Assembly (NCBI RefSeq): GCF_900115115.1
Contig: NZ_FOVI01000014.1
Location: forward strand, 1 to 64,000
Origin: Paenimyroides ummariense
GTDB lineage: Bacteria; Bacteroidota; Bacteroidia; Flavobacteriales; Flavobacteriaceae
Length of the DNA stretch: 64,000 nt
Direction: 5' to 3'
Under the pieces are notes generated by a model that was given only the letters and a program-made list of their open reading frames with translations, ran no database searches and was not told where the DNA came from. Shown piece after piece: positions 26,251 to 36,233 of this stretch; position 1 is the stretch's first letter, and every line of letters begins with the position of its first letter. A program made the translations under genes and the position numbers.

Positions 26251-26995
26251 TTTTTTGTATGCTTTGTGTAATTAAATTATAAATTTCTTTATAAGTTTTA
26301 TTGGTTAAAAAATCTTGGTGTGCTTTTATTGTTTTTTGATCAAACCTTACTGCCGGACCTGTTTGGGCATCTTTTGGATTTAAATAATTGATCTTGTCAG
26401 CGGTTTCGTTAATCAGCGGTTTTAAAATATCGAACGGAATATTGTTTTCCTTACAGATTTCATTTCCTATTGAATACAGATGATTGGTAAAATTACTGAC
26501 AAAAACCGCTGCTACATGCAGGCTTTTTCGTTGTTCTGACGATATTTCGAACACCTTGTCTGATAATTCTTCTGCCAACAATTTTAATTCGATTAAATCG
26601 TCCGTATTTACCGCTTCCAAACACAACGGAACTTCCTTAAAATTGATTTCCTTGTTTTTAGAAAATGTCTGTAAAGGATAAAAAACTCCTTTTCTGTTTT
26701 TATCGTTCAAAACTTCTAAAGCAGTTGTTCCCGATGTATGAACCACTAACGCATCTTTATACGGAATTCTCTCTGAAACTTCTGCAATGGCACTGTCGGT
26801 AACCGAAATCAAAGTGATATCAGCCGGTTTTAAATCTTCAATAGTTGGAACAATTAAATCGTTCGGAAAAAAATCTGCAATCTTATCTAAAGAACGAACC
26901 GCGACATTTTGAATCTTATAATTTGATAATTCGGCTAAAGCCCGCACCAAATGATGAGCCACATTACCAGAACCTATTATGTTTATTGTTTTCAT
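26243..26995 (-). CDS. Rossmann-like DUF2520 protein
   Basis: A 250-residue protein with an N-terminal dinucleotide-binding fold (NIIGSGNVAHHLVRALAEL) resembling pyrroline-5-carboxylate reductase and Rossmann-like domains. A C-terminal DUF2520 helical domain follows, with SEQRKSLHVAAVFVSNFTNH and ETADKINYLNPKDAQTGPA. The family probably contains NAD(P)-dependent dehydrogenases of unknown substrate. It is the first gene of the long minus-strand operon. A TAATTTTG box with a TTTG -33 element stands five bases before the ATG, implying a leaderless mRNA. Confidence 0.88.
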   Translation of the reverse strand: MKTINIIGSGNVAHHLVRALAELSNYKIQNVAVRSLDKIADFFPNDLIVPTIEDLKPADITLISVTDSAIAEVSERIPYKDALVVHTSGTTALEVLNDKNRKGVFYPLQTFSKNKEINFKEVPLCLEAVNTDDLIELKLLAEELSDKVFEISSEQRKSLHVAAVFVSNFTNHLYSIGNEICKENNIPFDILKPLINETADKINYLNPKDAQTGPAVRFDQKTIKAHQDFLTNKTYKEIYNLITQSIQKNV

Positions 26996-27000
26996 AACAT

Positions 27001-27008
27001 CAAAATTA
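27001..27008 (-). promoter_or_regulatory. Promoter -7 box (TAATTTTG on minus) for the DUF2520 operon
   Basis: TAnnTTTG with a TTTG -33 element at 27031-27034 (22-base spacer). It ends five bases before the ATG, so the transcript is probably leaderless. Confidence 0.65.
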
Positions 27009-27164
27009 AGGCAACACCATTTTGTAATTTCAAATTAAGTTAAATTTAATATAATTTTAAGAAAAAACGAATTTATAGTTAAAAATTATGAAAAGTTGAG
27101 TAAAATACTCACTCAAGCTATTTCAACTAATTTTAATTCGATCCTTTAATTGGATATATTTTCG

Positions 27165-27172
27165 TAAATTTG
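27165..27172 (+). promoter_or_regulatory. Promoter -7 box TAAATTTG for the ABC-F gene
   Basis: Matches TAnnTTTG, 22 bases before the ATG. Confidence 0.6.
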
Positions 27173-27182
27173 CAGCTTATAA

Positions 27183-28811
<1,629 letters not shown>

Positions 28812-28833
28812 TTACATTTTATAATATTATTTA

Positions 28834-28865
28834 AAAACAGTTCCATAAAACGGAGCTGTTTTTTT
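28834..28865 (+). terminator. Intrinsic terminator after the ABC-F gene
   Basis: AAACAG(T)TCC pairs with GGA(G)CTGTTT around a seven-base loop, then T. Confidence 0.8.
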
Positions 28866-28899
28866 ATTATATTTACTTTTTAACTAAAAAAAGAATATT

Positions 28900-30324
28900 A
28901 TGAACAAAAAATTACTTTTTTTTTTACTAATTCCTTTTTTAGGATTTAGCCAGGTTCAAATAGGGCAGGATATTAGTGGTGATTCCAATGGTTTTCGTTT
29001 TGGTAATAGTGTTAGTTTTTCTGATGACGGTACTACATTTATAGCTGGAGGAATGTCCTCATCATCGGTAAAAGTGTATAGAATCAATAGTTCTGGTAAT
29101 TGGATACAATTAGGTCAAAATTTTGTTGGTGGTAGTTTAGGTAATAATATTGCTATTTCATCTGATGGAAATATTGTAGCTATAGGAACTGTTACTAATT
29201 TAAGCAATATTGGTTATTTTTCGGTCTATCAAAATATTTCGGGTACTTGGAGTCAGATTGGGCAAAATGTTATGGGAAATATAGGTGAACAATTTGGATA
29301 CAGCGTGGCTATATCTTCTAATGGAAGTGTTGTTGCAGCAAGTGCACCTTATGCTACCGGTAAAGGAGGGAAAAATTCAGGTAAAGTACGCATTTATCGT
29401 AATGTATCAGGTACTTGGACAAAAATAGGTTCTGATATTGATGATGGCGAAATAGTTAGTGAGTTTAGTGGAATTGATATTGATCTTTCTGAAGATGGGA
29501 ACACACTTGCGATTGGTACTTTGCGTAATGCTTCTTCAACAAATGCAAAAGGGAAAGTTCGAGTATACCAAAATATTTCAGGAACCTGGACAAAAATAGG
29601 TAACGATATTGTTGGAGAAAATGCTTTTGATACGTGTTCTAGTGTGTCTTTATCATCAAACGGTAATATAGTTGCTATTGGATCACCACATAATGAAGGG
29701 AATGGTAAAGAGTCAGGTAGTGTTCGTGTTTATCGTAATAGTTCAGGAAATTGGATTAAAGTTGGACAAGATATTGATGGAGAAGTTGCAGGAGCTTTAA
29801 GTGGTTACAGTGTGTCTTTTTCTGCAGATGGAACTATTTTAGCAATAGGCGCCCCTGGAAATTTTACAAATAAGTCTGGTTACATTCGTATATATAAAAA
29901 TATCTCTGGAAGTTGGGTTAAAATGGGGCAGGGCATTAATGGTAAAATAGGTGGGGAAAATTTCGGTCGTAGTGTTTCATTATCTGCCAATGGACAAAAA
30001 GTTGTGGTAGGTGCATTTAGTAATTCAGATAATGGAAATTTATTTGGACAAGTAAGAGTGTATGATATTTCAGGAATGCTATCAACTAATGATTTTGTAT
30101 CACAAAACTTCAACATTTATCCAAATCCAACGTCAGATGTTTTAAATATTAATTTAGAAAATAATTTGGTTTTAGAGCAAGTAATTATTTATAACAATTT
30201 AGGTCAAGTGGTTAAAACATCAACTGAAAATGTTATAGATGTTAGCCATCTTGCAACAGGACTTTATTTTGTTGAGGTTACTACAAATCAAGGTAAAGCT
30301 ACTAAAAAAGTGATTGTTAACTAA
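28900..30324 (+). CDS. T9SS type A sorted beta-propeller-like protein, copy 1
   Basis: A 474-residue secreted protein. A signal peptide (KLLFFLLIPFLGFSQ) is followed by about seven repeats of 50-60 residues, each combining a blade such as VRVYRNSSGNWIKVGQDIDG with SVSFSADGTILAIGAP. The pattern fits FG-GAP/WD-like propeller proteins on bacterial surfaces. The last 75 residues form the T9SS type A sorting domain: FNIYPNPTSDVLNINLENN, then LGQVVKTSTENVIDVSHLA and TKKVIVN. It should be exported and anchored or released by type IX secretion. Very close to the next gene in design and sequence. Confidence 0.85.
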   Translation: MNKKLLFFLLIPFLGFSQVQIGQDISGDSNGFRFGNSVSFSDDGTTFIAGGMSSSSVKVYRINSSGNWIQLGQNFVGGSLGNNIAISSDGNIVAIGTVTNLSNIGYFSVYQNISGTWSQIGQNVMGNIGEQFGYSVAISSNGSVVAASAPYATGKGGKNSGKVRIYRNVSGTWTKIGSDIDDGEIVSEFSGIDIDLSEDGNTLAIGTLRNASSTNAKGKVRVYQNISGTWTKIGNDIVGENAFDTCSSVSLSSNGNIVAIGSPHNEGNGKESGSVRVYRNSSGNWIKVGQDIDGEVAGALSGYSVSFSADGTILAIGAPGNFTNKSGYIRIYKNISGSWVKMGQGINGKIGGENFGRSVSLSANGQKVVVGAFSNSDNGNLFGQVRVYDISGMLSTNDFVSQNFNIYPNPTSDVLNINLENNLVLEQVIIYNNLGQVVKTSTENVIDVSHLATGLYFVEVTTNQGKATKKVIVN

Positions 30325-30336
30325 AAATACATAATT

Positions 30337-31794
30337 ATGAACAAAAAAATACTTTTCTTTTTACTAATTCCTTTTTTAGGATTTAGTCAAGTACAGATCG
30401 GGCAGGATATTAATGCAATTCAACAAACGGAGTTGTTGGGAAAACGCGTTGCAATATCGGGTGATGGAACAACAATCGTGACATCAGCCTCAGGGTATAA
30501 AACTATTAATAACAATAGAGGTGCAGTAAGGGTTTTTAAAAATGCAAATGGTAGCTGGGTACAGGTTGGTTCGTCAATTGAATCAAATGGAATTGCAGAT
30601 CATTTAGGTAGTGACGTTGATATTACGCACAATGGTAATATTATTGCGGTAGCAAGTTCTGGAAATCCTGGAGATGATTCAATAGGGTATGTTGCAGTTT
30701 ACGAATATGATGGTATTGGTAATTGGATTCAGATAGGTAATAATATTTATGGGAAAAATTCAAAAGAAAATTTTGGATATTCTATAACTTTATCCGCCGA
30801 AGGAAATACTATTGCAGTAAGCGCACCCTATAACACGGATAATATGTTGAAAGGAAGAGTGATGGTATATCGTTTTTTGAATGGTGATTGGACACAAATT
30901 GGATCCGATATCAGTTATGCAGACGATAATTCTTCGTATTTTGGATGGAATATTTCACTTTCTGATGATGGAAATATTCTTGCTGTTGGTTCTTTGGATA
31001 ATTGTTTTGGATGTACAGGTATTGCTAAAGTACATGTTTATGAGAACATTTCAAGCAATTGGACTAAACTAGGCAATGAGATAATTGGTAGTGATTCATT
31101 TGAAACTAGTGCAGGAGTTTCTTTATCATCCGACGGTAAAACTTTAGCGGTTGGGGCACCTCATAATAGTAGTAATGGAACTTATTCTGGAGAAGTACGG
31201 GTTTATAAATATTTATCGGGCTCTTGGTACAAAATCGGTAGTAGCATAAATGGATTGCAGGATGCTATTCGCAGTGGTCAATCATTATCTTTGTCTGCTA
31301 ATGGTTCTGTTTTAGCTGTAGGATCCCCAGCTTCTTCTAATATATCTGGAAGTGTGCAAATTTATGAATACATTAATGGATTTTGGTATAAAAAAGGAGC
31401 TGATATAAATAGTAAAATATTAGGTGATTATACAGGCGAAAGCGTTTGTTTAAGTGCAGATGGAACAAAGATAGTTATTGGTTCTCCAAACTACTCTTCT
31501 GTTGGTTATGGATTTGCGGGCTTGGTTCGTGTATTTGATTTAACTAGTATTTTAGCAATAAATAATTTTATTTCAGATAATTTTAAAGTCTATCCAAACC
31601 CTACTATCGATATATTAAACATTAGTTTAGAAAATAATTTGGTTTTAGAACAAGTTACTATTTATAACAATTTAGGTCAGGTGGTTAAAACAGCAACTGA
31701 GGATGTTATTAATGTAAGTTCTCTTGCAAAAGGTTTGTATTTTGTTGAAGTGACAACAAACCAAGGGAAAGCAACCAAAAAAAGTGATTGTTAA
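30337..31794 (+). CDS. T9SS type A sorted beta-propeller-like protein, copy 2 (frameshifted tail)
   Basis: A 485-residue paralogue lying 12 bases after copy 1, with nearly the same signal peptide and the same repeat design (for example SGSWYKIGSSINGLQDA followed by SLSLSANGSVLAVGSP). The C-terminal sorting domain is intact up to GKATKK, then ends as SDC. Copy 1 has six A at 30304-30309 where this gene has seven at 31777-31783. Removing one A restores KKVIVK and a stop at 31798. So the last residues are altered by a homopolymer frameshift, either real phase variation or mutation, or an assembly error. Confidence 0.85.
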   Translation: MNKKILFFLLIPFLGFSQVQIGQDINAIQQTELLGKRVAISGDGTTIVTSASGYKTINNNRGAVRVFKNANGSWVQVGSSIESNGIADHLGSDVDITHNGNIIAVASSGNPGDDSIGYVAVYEYDGIGNWIQIGNNIYGKNSKENFGYSITLSAEGNTIAVSAPYNTDNMLKGRVMVYRFLNGDWTQIGSDISYADDNSSYFGWNISLSDDGNILAVGSLDNCFGCTGIAKVHVYENISSNWTKLGNEIIGSDSFETSAGVSLSSDGKTLAVGAPHNSSNGTYSGEVRVYKYLSGSWYKIGSSINGLQDAIRSGQSLSLSANGSVLAVGSPASSNISGSVQIYEYINGFWYKKGADINSKILGDYTGESVCLSADGTKIVIGSPNYSSVGYGFAGLVRVFDLTSILAINNFISDNFKVYPNPTIDILNISLENNLVLEQVTIYNNLGQVVKTATEDVINVSSLAKGLYFVEVTTNQGKATKKSDC

Positions 31795-31864
31795 GTAACA
31801 ATAAAAAATACTACAAGTTATACCGCAATTAATATATTTTAAAAGAGGTGCGTATAACTCGGAT

Positions 31865-32722
31865 TTATTTATTTCTAGTATTTCTGCGTTCGTTTCGTAG
31901 CGGACGTTGTTCTGTAAATTTCTTTTTAAAATCTTTACGATCTTTAGTAGGAGCAGGATTTTTATTAACCAAAGGTTTGTCGGTTTTTGGTAAACTGCCT
32001 TCCTCGGTTTTTGTACTGTCGCCAATTAAACGGTTAAGTTCGTCCATTTCGGCTTTGGTAATTTCGCGGTATTTTCCAACTGGCACATCTAACGAAATAT
32101 TAATAATACGGATACGCTTCAACGCAACAACCGTATAATCAAAATACTCGCACATTCTGCGAATTTGTCGGTTTAACCCTTGCGTTAAAAAAATACGAAA
32201 TGTTGTGCTGCTTATTTTTTCAACTCGACATTCTTTTGTAACCGTATCTAAAATAGGAACACCGGCACTCATACGCTGAATAAAACGGTCGGTAATTGTT
32301 TTGTTTACGGTAACAATATATTCTTTTTCGTGGTTGTTACGCGCACGCAGAATTTTGTTTACAATATCGCCATCGTTGGTCATGATAATCAATCCTTCCG
32401 AATCTTTATCCAATCTTCCCACAGGAAAAATTCTTTTGGGATAATTGATAAAATCAACAATATTCCCACGAACCGATTGATTAGTAGTGCATTCAATTCC
32501 GGCAGGTTTGTTAACCGCAAGATAAATTTTTGGTTCTTCTTTTTCTGTAACCAATGTTCCGTTTACACGAACTTCATCAGTCGGCAACACTTTTGTTCCC
32601 AATTCCGGAATTTTTCCGTTAATGGTTATTCTTCCTTGTTCCAACAGTTTGTCGGCTTCGCGACGTGAGCAAAATCCAACTTCCGATAAAAATTTATTAA
32701 TGCGTATTCCTTCCTGATCCAT
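31865..32722 (-). CDS. rluF: 23S rRNA pseudouridine synthase RluF-like
   Basis: A 285-residue RsuA-family pseudouridine synthase. The S4 domain is at the N terminus (INKFLSEVGFCSRREADKLL). The catalytic Asp is in FPVGRLDKDSEGLIIMTNDG. Strong RluF hallmarks are IVDFINYPKRIFPVGRLDK, EKEYIVTVNKTITDRFIQ, MSAGVPILDTVTKECRV, and QGLNRQIRRMCEYFDY. RluF modifies U2604 of 23S rRNA and U35 of tRNA-Tyr in E. coli. A long basic tail after residue 240 (KTDKPLVNKNPAPTKDRKDF) is additional. The -7 box overlaps the stop codon of the upstream hydrolase gene. Confidence 0.9.
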   Translation of the reverse strand: MDQEGIRINKFLSEVGFCSRREADKLLEQGRITINGKIPELGTKVLPTDEVRVNGTLVTEKEEPKIYLAVNKPAGIECTTNQSVRGNIVDFINYPKRIFPVGRLDKDSEGLIIMTNDGDIVNKILRARNNHEKEYIVTVNKTITDRFIQRMSAGVPILDTVTKECRVEKISSTTFRIFLTQGLNRQIRRMCEYFDYTVVALKRIRIINISLDVPVGKYREITKAEMDELNRLIGDSTKTEEGSLPKTDKPLVNKNPAPTKDRKDFKKKFTEQRPLRNERRNTRNK

Positions 32723-32726
32723 TGTG

Positions 32727-32734
32727 CAAAATTA
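32727..32734 (-). promoter_or_regulatory. Promoter -7 box (TAATTTTG on minus) for rluF
   Basis: Matches TAnnTTTG. It ends four bases before the rluF ATG, implying a leaderless start, and overlaps the stop codon of the hydrolase gene at 32732-32734. Confidence 0.6.
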
Positions 32735-33592
32735 CGATTTAAAGCGGTTGTTTTCTAAAAAATAAACAATTTGTTCGTTCACATCATCGCTGTATAAACT
32801 GTGTCCTAAATCATGTGTGGTGTAAAGCGGAATTTCCGGATGTTTCTCTAAAATTTCCAAAGTATCAGTGTACGGAACAACTTTATCTTCTTCATCGTGA
32901 ATGATTCCAATGGGAACTTTTATCTGATCGACAAACGAACTACTGTTAAAATCAGTTGGATCAATAGAAAATCTTTTTGAAAATTCTTTTAGAAAACCTT
33001 GATAGGATCTATGGGAAAGCGAAATCAGGTTTCGATAATTTTCGGTAATTCGTAAAAAACGATTGGGTGCACCTAACGATACAATTTTCTTTACAAAATC
33101 GGGTTTAAAAGTCGCCATGTAATAAAACATCGTCATGCCGCCCAAACTGTGTCCAATTAAAAAATCGGGTTTAAAATGGTTGCAAACTTCGTTTACAAAT
33201 CGGCTGTACAAAACGGCATTCAGTTCCTTACCATCACTTAGACCCTGTCCTGGAGCATCTAAAGCAATAATGCGGTAATGGTGTTGTTTTAGAAAATGAA
33301 TCACGCCTTGCCAACGATTTGCGTTACTTTCCCAACCGTGAATAAGCAAAATAGTTTCTCTTTCGCCAAACCATTCGTACGTTTGAATATTGTGCTGATC
33401 TACTTTTAGTTTTTTCATGGCACTTGATCCCAAAAAAGTAGGCAACGATTTTAAGACGCCTTCGCGAGGAACCGAGAACAGCGTATAGGCAGTATTTGCT
33501 GCAAATTTTGCATTTAAGTAGTGCAAGGAATTAATGTACAAACCAAAACCTTTTGTAAGAAGCGTGTATTTTAATCTTTTGAAAAACCCCAT
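32732..33592 (-). CDS. Alpha/beta hydrolase
   Basis: A 286-residue serine hydrolase of the alpha/beta fold. The oxyanion region is LLIHGWESNANRWQGVIHFL, the nucleophile elbow is LIGHSLGGMTMFYY (Ser in GHSLGG), the acid is in the IGIIHDEEDKVVPYTDT stretch, and the His is in THDLGHSLYSDD. The N-terminal 40 residues are basic and hydrophobic and may associate with membrane. The substrate is unknown. Its ATG sits directly at the end of the T run of the preceding gene's terminator, so it either depends on read-through or has another promoter inside the upstream gene. Confidence 0.88.
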   Translation of the reverse strand: MGFFKRLKYTLLTKGFGLYINSLHYLNAKFAANTAYTLFSVPREGVLKSLPTFLGSSAMKKLKVDQHNIQTYEWFGERETILLIHGWESNANRWQGVIHFLKQHHYRIIALDAPGQGLSDGKELNAVLYSRFVNEVCNHFKPDFLIGHSLGGMTMFYYMATFKPDFVKKIVSLGAPNRFLRITENYRNLISLSHRSYQGFLKEFSKRFSIDPTDFNSSSFVDQIKVPIGIIHDEEDKVVPYTDTLEILEKHPEIPLYTTHDLGHSLYSDDVNEQIVYFLENNRFKS

Positions 33593-33621
33593 AAAAAAAG
33601 CCTCTATTAAATTAGAGGCTT
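33593..33621 (-). terminator. Intrinsic terminator after the coiled-coil gene, abutting the hydrolase start
   Basis: AGCCTCTA pairs with TAGAGGCT around TTAAAT, followed by seven T on the minus strand, ending exactly at the ATG of the hydrolase. Confidence 0.8.
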
Positions 33622-33625
33622 AAAT

Positions 33626-34405
33626 TTATTTTAAATTTTTGATAATTGCATCAATTTTTTCTCTTTCTTCTGCTGCTAAAGCTGCATCAACCAAAATACG
33701 ACCACTGTGTTCGTCTGTCATGATTTTTTTGCGGGCAGCAATTTCAACCTGAACTTGCGGTGGAATGGTAAAGAACGATCCTGCCGATGCACCACGCTCT
33801 ATAGAAACCACAGCCAAACGGTTTTTAACGCCGTTTCTAATTCTTGTGTACGCATTTAACAAACGATCTTCAATTGCGGCAGCAAACTCTTCAGATTTTA
33901 CAACCAACGCTTTTTCTTCGCGCTCTGTTTCTGTTAAAATACCGTTTAATTCGTTTTCTTTATGCTTTAAATGGCTTGTTTTAGTATCTAATTTTTCAGA
34001 TGTCTGTGCAATTAAATTCTTTTTATATTCCATATTAGCTTTAAACTCTTTAATGTGTTTTTCAGCCAATTCAATTTCTAACGTTTGGTATTCAATTTCT
34101 TTAGTTAAAGAGTTGAATTCACGGTTGTTACGAACGTCTTTTTGTTGATCGGTGTATTTTTTAATTGATTCTTTGTGCGATTCAATTTCGTTTTTCTTCG
34201 TTTTAACCTGCTCTTCAACCGTTTGTACTTCGTTGTTAAGCTTTTCTAAACGAGTGGTAAGCCCGGCAACTTCATCTTTTAAATCTTCAACTTCAAGAGG
34301 TAATTCGCCTCTCATGTTTCTAATTTCATCAATTCGTGAATCAATCAATTGTAAGTCGTATAACGCTCTTAATTTTTCTTCAACAGTTTCTGCTTTCTTT
34401 GCCAT
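33626..34405 (-). CDS. Coiled-coil protein with degenerate C4 zinc ribbon (DUF164/CT398-like)
   Basis: A 259-residue protein dominated by a long coiled coil between residues 20 and 185 (examples: VEDLKDEVAGLTTRLEKLNN, EIEYQTLEIELAEKHIKEF). The C-terminal part corresponds to the C4 zinc ribbon of this family, but the four Cys are replaced: the stretch reads ERGASAGSFFTIPPQVQVEI, and the second pair reads TDEHSGRILVD. In CT398-like proteins this domain is linked to nucleic-acid or flagellar or secretion functions. It follows the Nif3-like gene by 3 bases, the usual neighbour in Bacteroidota. Confidence 0.88.
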   Translation of the reverse strand: MAKKAETVEEKLRALYDLQLIDSRIDEIRNMRGELPLEVEDLKDEVAGLTTRLEKLNNEVQTVEEQVKTKKNEIESHKESIKKYTDQQKDVRNNREFNSLTKEIEYQTLEIELAEKHIKEFKANMEYKKNLIAQTSEKLDTKTSHLKHKENELNGILTETEREEKALVVKSEEFAAAIEDRLLNAYTRIRNGVKNRLAVVSIERGASAGSFFTIPPQVQVEIAARKKIMTDEHSGRILVDAALAAEEREKIDAIIKNLK

Positions 34406-34408
34406 ATA

Positions 34409-35503
34409 TTATAGGTAGTTAACCGGATTTGTTTTAATGCTTGATAAAATAATTGCAAAAGTACGTATTTTTTTTGATAGATAATCAAAAATATAATTTT
34501 TTACATAACGTTCACTTTCAAAATGACCAACATCTGCTAATAAAATCTGATTTTCTGCTTGAAAAAAATCATGGTATTTTAAATCGGCTGTTACCAGTAC
34601 ATCGGCATTTTGAGCTTTGGCGGCAGCAATTGCAAAACTGCCCGATCCACCTAAAACAGCTACTTTCTTAACTTTTTTATTTAAGAAATTTGAATGACGA
34701 ATGCCACCGGTTTCTACTTTATTTTTTACTGATTGAAGAAAATCGATTTCGGAAATTTCATTTTCCAATTCGCCGATCATTCCCAAACCGATATTTTGAT
34801 GTTGGTTTTCTAATTTTATGATTTCATGAGCAACTTCTTCGTACGGATGACTTTCAAACAAGGCTTTTAAAATGTTGTTTTGCAGATGTTTTTCAAAAGT
34901 AACCTCTAATTTGATTTCTTCCACTTCGGTAAAAACATTCTGAGTGCCAATTACCGGATTACTGTCGTTGTTTCCTGTGAAAGATCCAATCCCAGCCGAA
35001 GTAAAACTGCAATCGTAATAATTTCCAATAGCTCCGGCACCTGTATTAAACAACGCTTTTTGAACATTCGTTAAATGATCTTTCGGAACAAAAGTGGTTA
35101 GTTTATAGATAAAATCCTGTTTCGGAATCAAGATTTTTGTGTTGATTAACCCTAAAGTATCGCACAAAATTTTGTTTACTCCCAGTTTATGATTATCCAA
35201 ACCTGTGTGAACCGCGTAAATAGCCACATCGTTTTTAATGGCTTTAATAACCGCACGTTCAACATAATTTTTGCCGGTAATTTTCTTTAAACCCGAAAAA
35301 AGTATTGGGTGAAAACACACAATTAGATTGCAGTTTTTTTCTATGGCTTCGGTAACAACGCTTTCCAAAGCATCGTGACAAACCAAAATACCTGTAATTG
35401 TTGCGTTTACATCGCCGACAAGTAAACCTACATTGTCAAAATCTTCGGCATAGGCTGTGGGTGCCATTTCTTCTAAAATCGGAATAAGTTGTTTTAACTG
35501 CAC
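34409..35503 (-). CDS. Nif3-like dinuclear metal center protein
   Basis: A 364-residue NIF3/DUF34 protein forming hexameric, two-metal rings. N-terminal motifs are LEEMAPTAYAEDFDNVGLLV and ILVCHDALESVVTEAIEK, plus NLIVCFHPILFSGLKK carrying a metal His. The C-terminal half has VAVLGGSGSFAIAAAKAQNA, DVLVTADLKYHDFF and DVGHFESE. The inserted PII-like middle domain is present. No reaction is proven for the family. Start GTG 35503 is preferred because the promoter box TATCTTTG lies upstream at 35524; the longer reading frame starting at 35644 would run through that promoter. Confidence 0.9.
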   Translation of the reverse strand: MQLKQLIPILEEMAPTAYAEDFDNVGLLVGDVNATITGILVCHDALESVVTEAIEKNCNLIVCFHPILFSGLKKITGKNYVERAVIKAIKNDVAIYAVHTGLDNHKLGVNKILCDTLGLINTKILIPKQDFIYKLTTFVPKDHLTNVQKALFNTGAGAIGNYYDCSFTSAGIGSFTGNNDSNPVIGTQNVFTEVEEIKLEVTFEKHLQNNILKALFESHPYEEVAHEIIKLENQHQNIGLGMIGELENEISEIDFLQSVKNKVETGGIRHSNFLNKKVKKVAVLGGSGSFAIAAAKAQNADVLVTADLKYHDFFQAENQILLADVGHFESERYVKNYIFDYLSKKIRTFAIILSSIKTNPVNYL

Positions 35504-35523
35504 AATATCATTTTTAGTATATT

Positions 35524-35531
35524 CAAAGATA
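35524..35531 (-). promoter_or_regulatory. Promoter -7 box (TATCTTTG on minus) for the Nif3 operon
   Basis: TAnnTTTG with TTTG -33 element at 35553-35556, spacer 21 bases, a textbook Bacteroidota promoter. It overlaps a weaker TATTTTCG at 35543-35550 facing the other way. Confidence 0.75.
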
Positions 35532-35561
35532 AAAATAATCGTTATTTTCGTACAAAATCTT

Positions 35562-36233
35562 ATGAAATTATTCTTAATGAAATATTTACTCCTATTTTTT
35601 ATGACTACACTCGTTATGAGTTGTAAAAAAGAAAAAGACACCATCGCTGAAATGAATGCTGATGATTACACCGTTGAATGGTCGAAAATTGATTATGATT
35701 CTATTAAAGGATCAGATAAAAACTACGAATTAATTGAACTATTTATTCCTAAAGATAAAAGTAAGGATACATTACGCAATCAGGTTAAGTTTTATAGTGA
35801 TGGTAAATTAAATGAAGCCTATAGCCAATATTATGATTTAGAAGTTGAAGCAACAGATAAAAAACATACTTATTTAGCAAAAATTAAATTGCATTCTGAA
35901 TATTCAAATTTACCAATAAGGGGACGATATGCTGATTTCTTTTTTCATAATTTTTATAAAGATAGTACAAGTTTAGAAACTAAAAACTTTGATAATGTTG
36001 ATGAATTTGAAATTGAATTTATAAATTTTCACAACGATAGATTTGCAGGTGTTGTAACAGAGTATTTTGTTAGAGATACTATAATCAACAATATGAATGA
36101 TAAAGTAAATATGCGAACTATTGAAACGGTTATAACTAACAAAAAGAATATGGCGGGTCTTTTTATAGAAAATGGATCTTTTTTTAATGAACGGAAAATT
36201 AGTTTAAAAGGTTATAAAAGACTAACCCAATGA
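35562..36233 (+). CDS. Predicted lipoprotein of unknown function
   Basis: A 223-residue protein with a lipoprotein signal (MKYLLLFFMTTLVMSCKK, lipobox Cys near residue 22 from ATG 35562). An alternative start is the ATG at 35577. The mature part is charged, rich in Asp, Lys and Tyr (TVEWSKIDYDSIKGSDKNYE), with a beta-rich C-terminal half (GRYADFFFHNFYKD and TEYFVRDTIINN). I recognise no family. It overlaps lpxK by four bases (ATGA), which suggests a translational link and an outer-membrane biogenesis context. Confidence 0.7.
   Translation: MKLFLMKYLLLFFMTTLVMSCKKEKDTIAEMNADDYTVEWSKIDYDSIKGSDKNYELIELFIPKDKSKDTLRNQVKFYSDGKLNEAYSQYYDLEVEATDKKHTYLAKIKLHSEYSNLPIRGRYADFFFHNFYKDSTSLETKNFDNVDEFEIEFINFHNDRFAGVVTEYFVRDTIINNMNDKVNMRTIETVITNKKNMAGLFIENGSFFNERKISLKGYKRLTQ

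Noticed and set aside
35457..35561. Longer N terminus for the lipoprotein before lpxK.
   Set aside because: The extra residues lie inside the Nif3 gene on the other strand and precede a proper lipoprotein signal.
35504..35644. Longer N terminus for the Nif3 protein.
   Set aside because: It would cross a strong promoter and overlap the divergent lipoprotein gene; GTG 35503 begins at the conserved domain.
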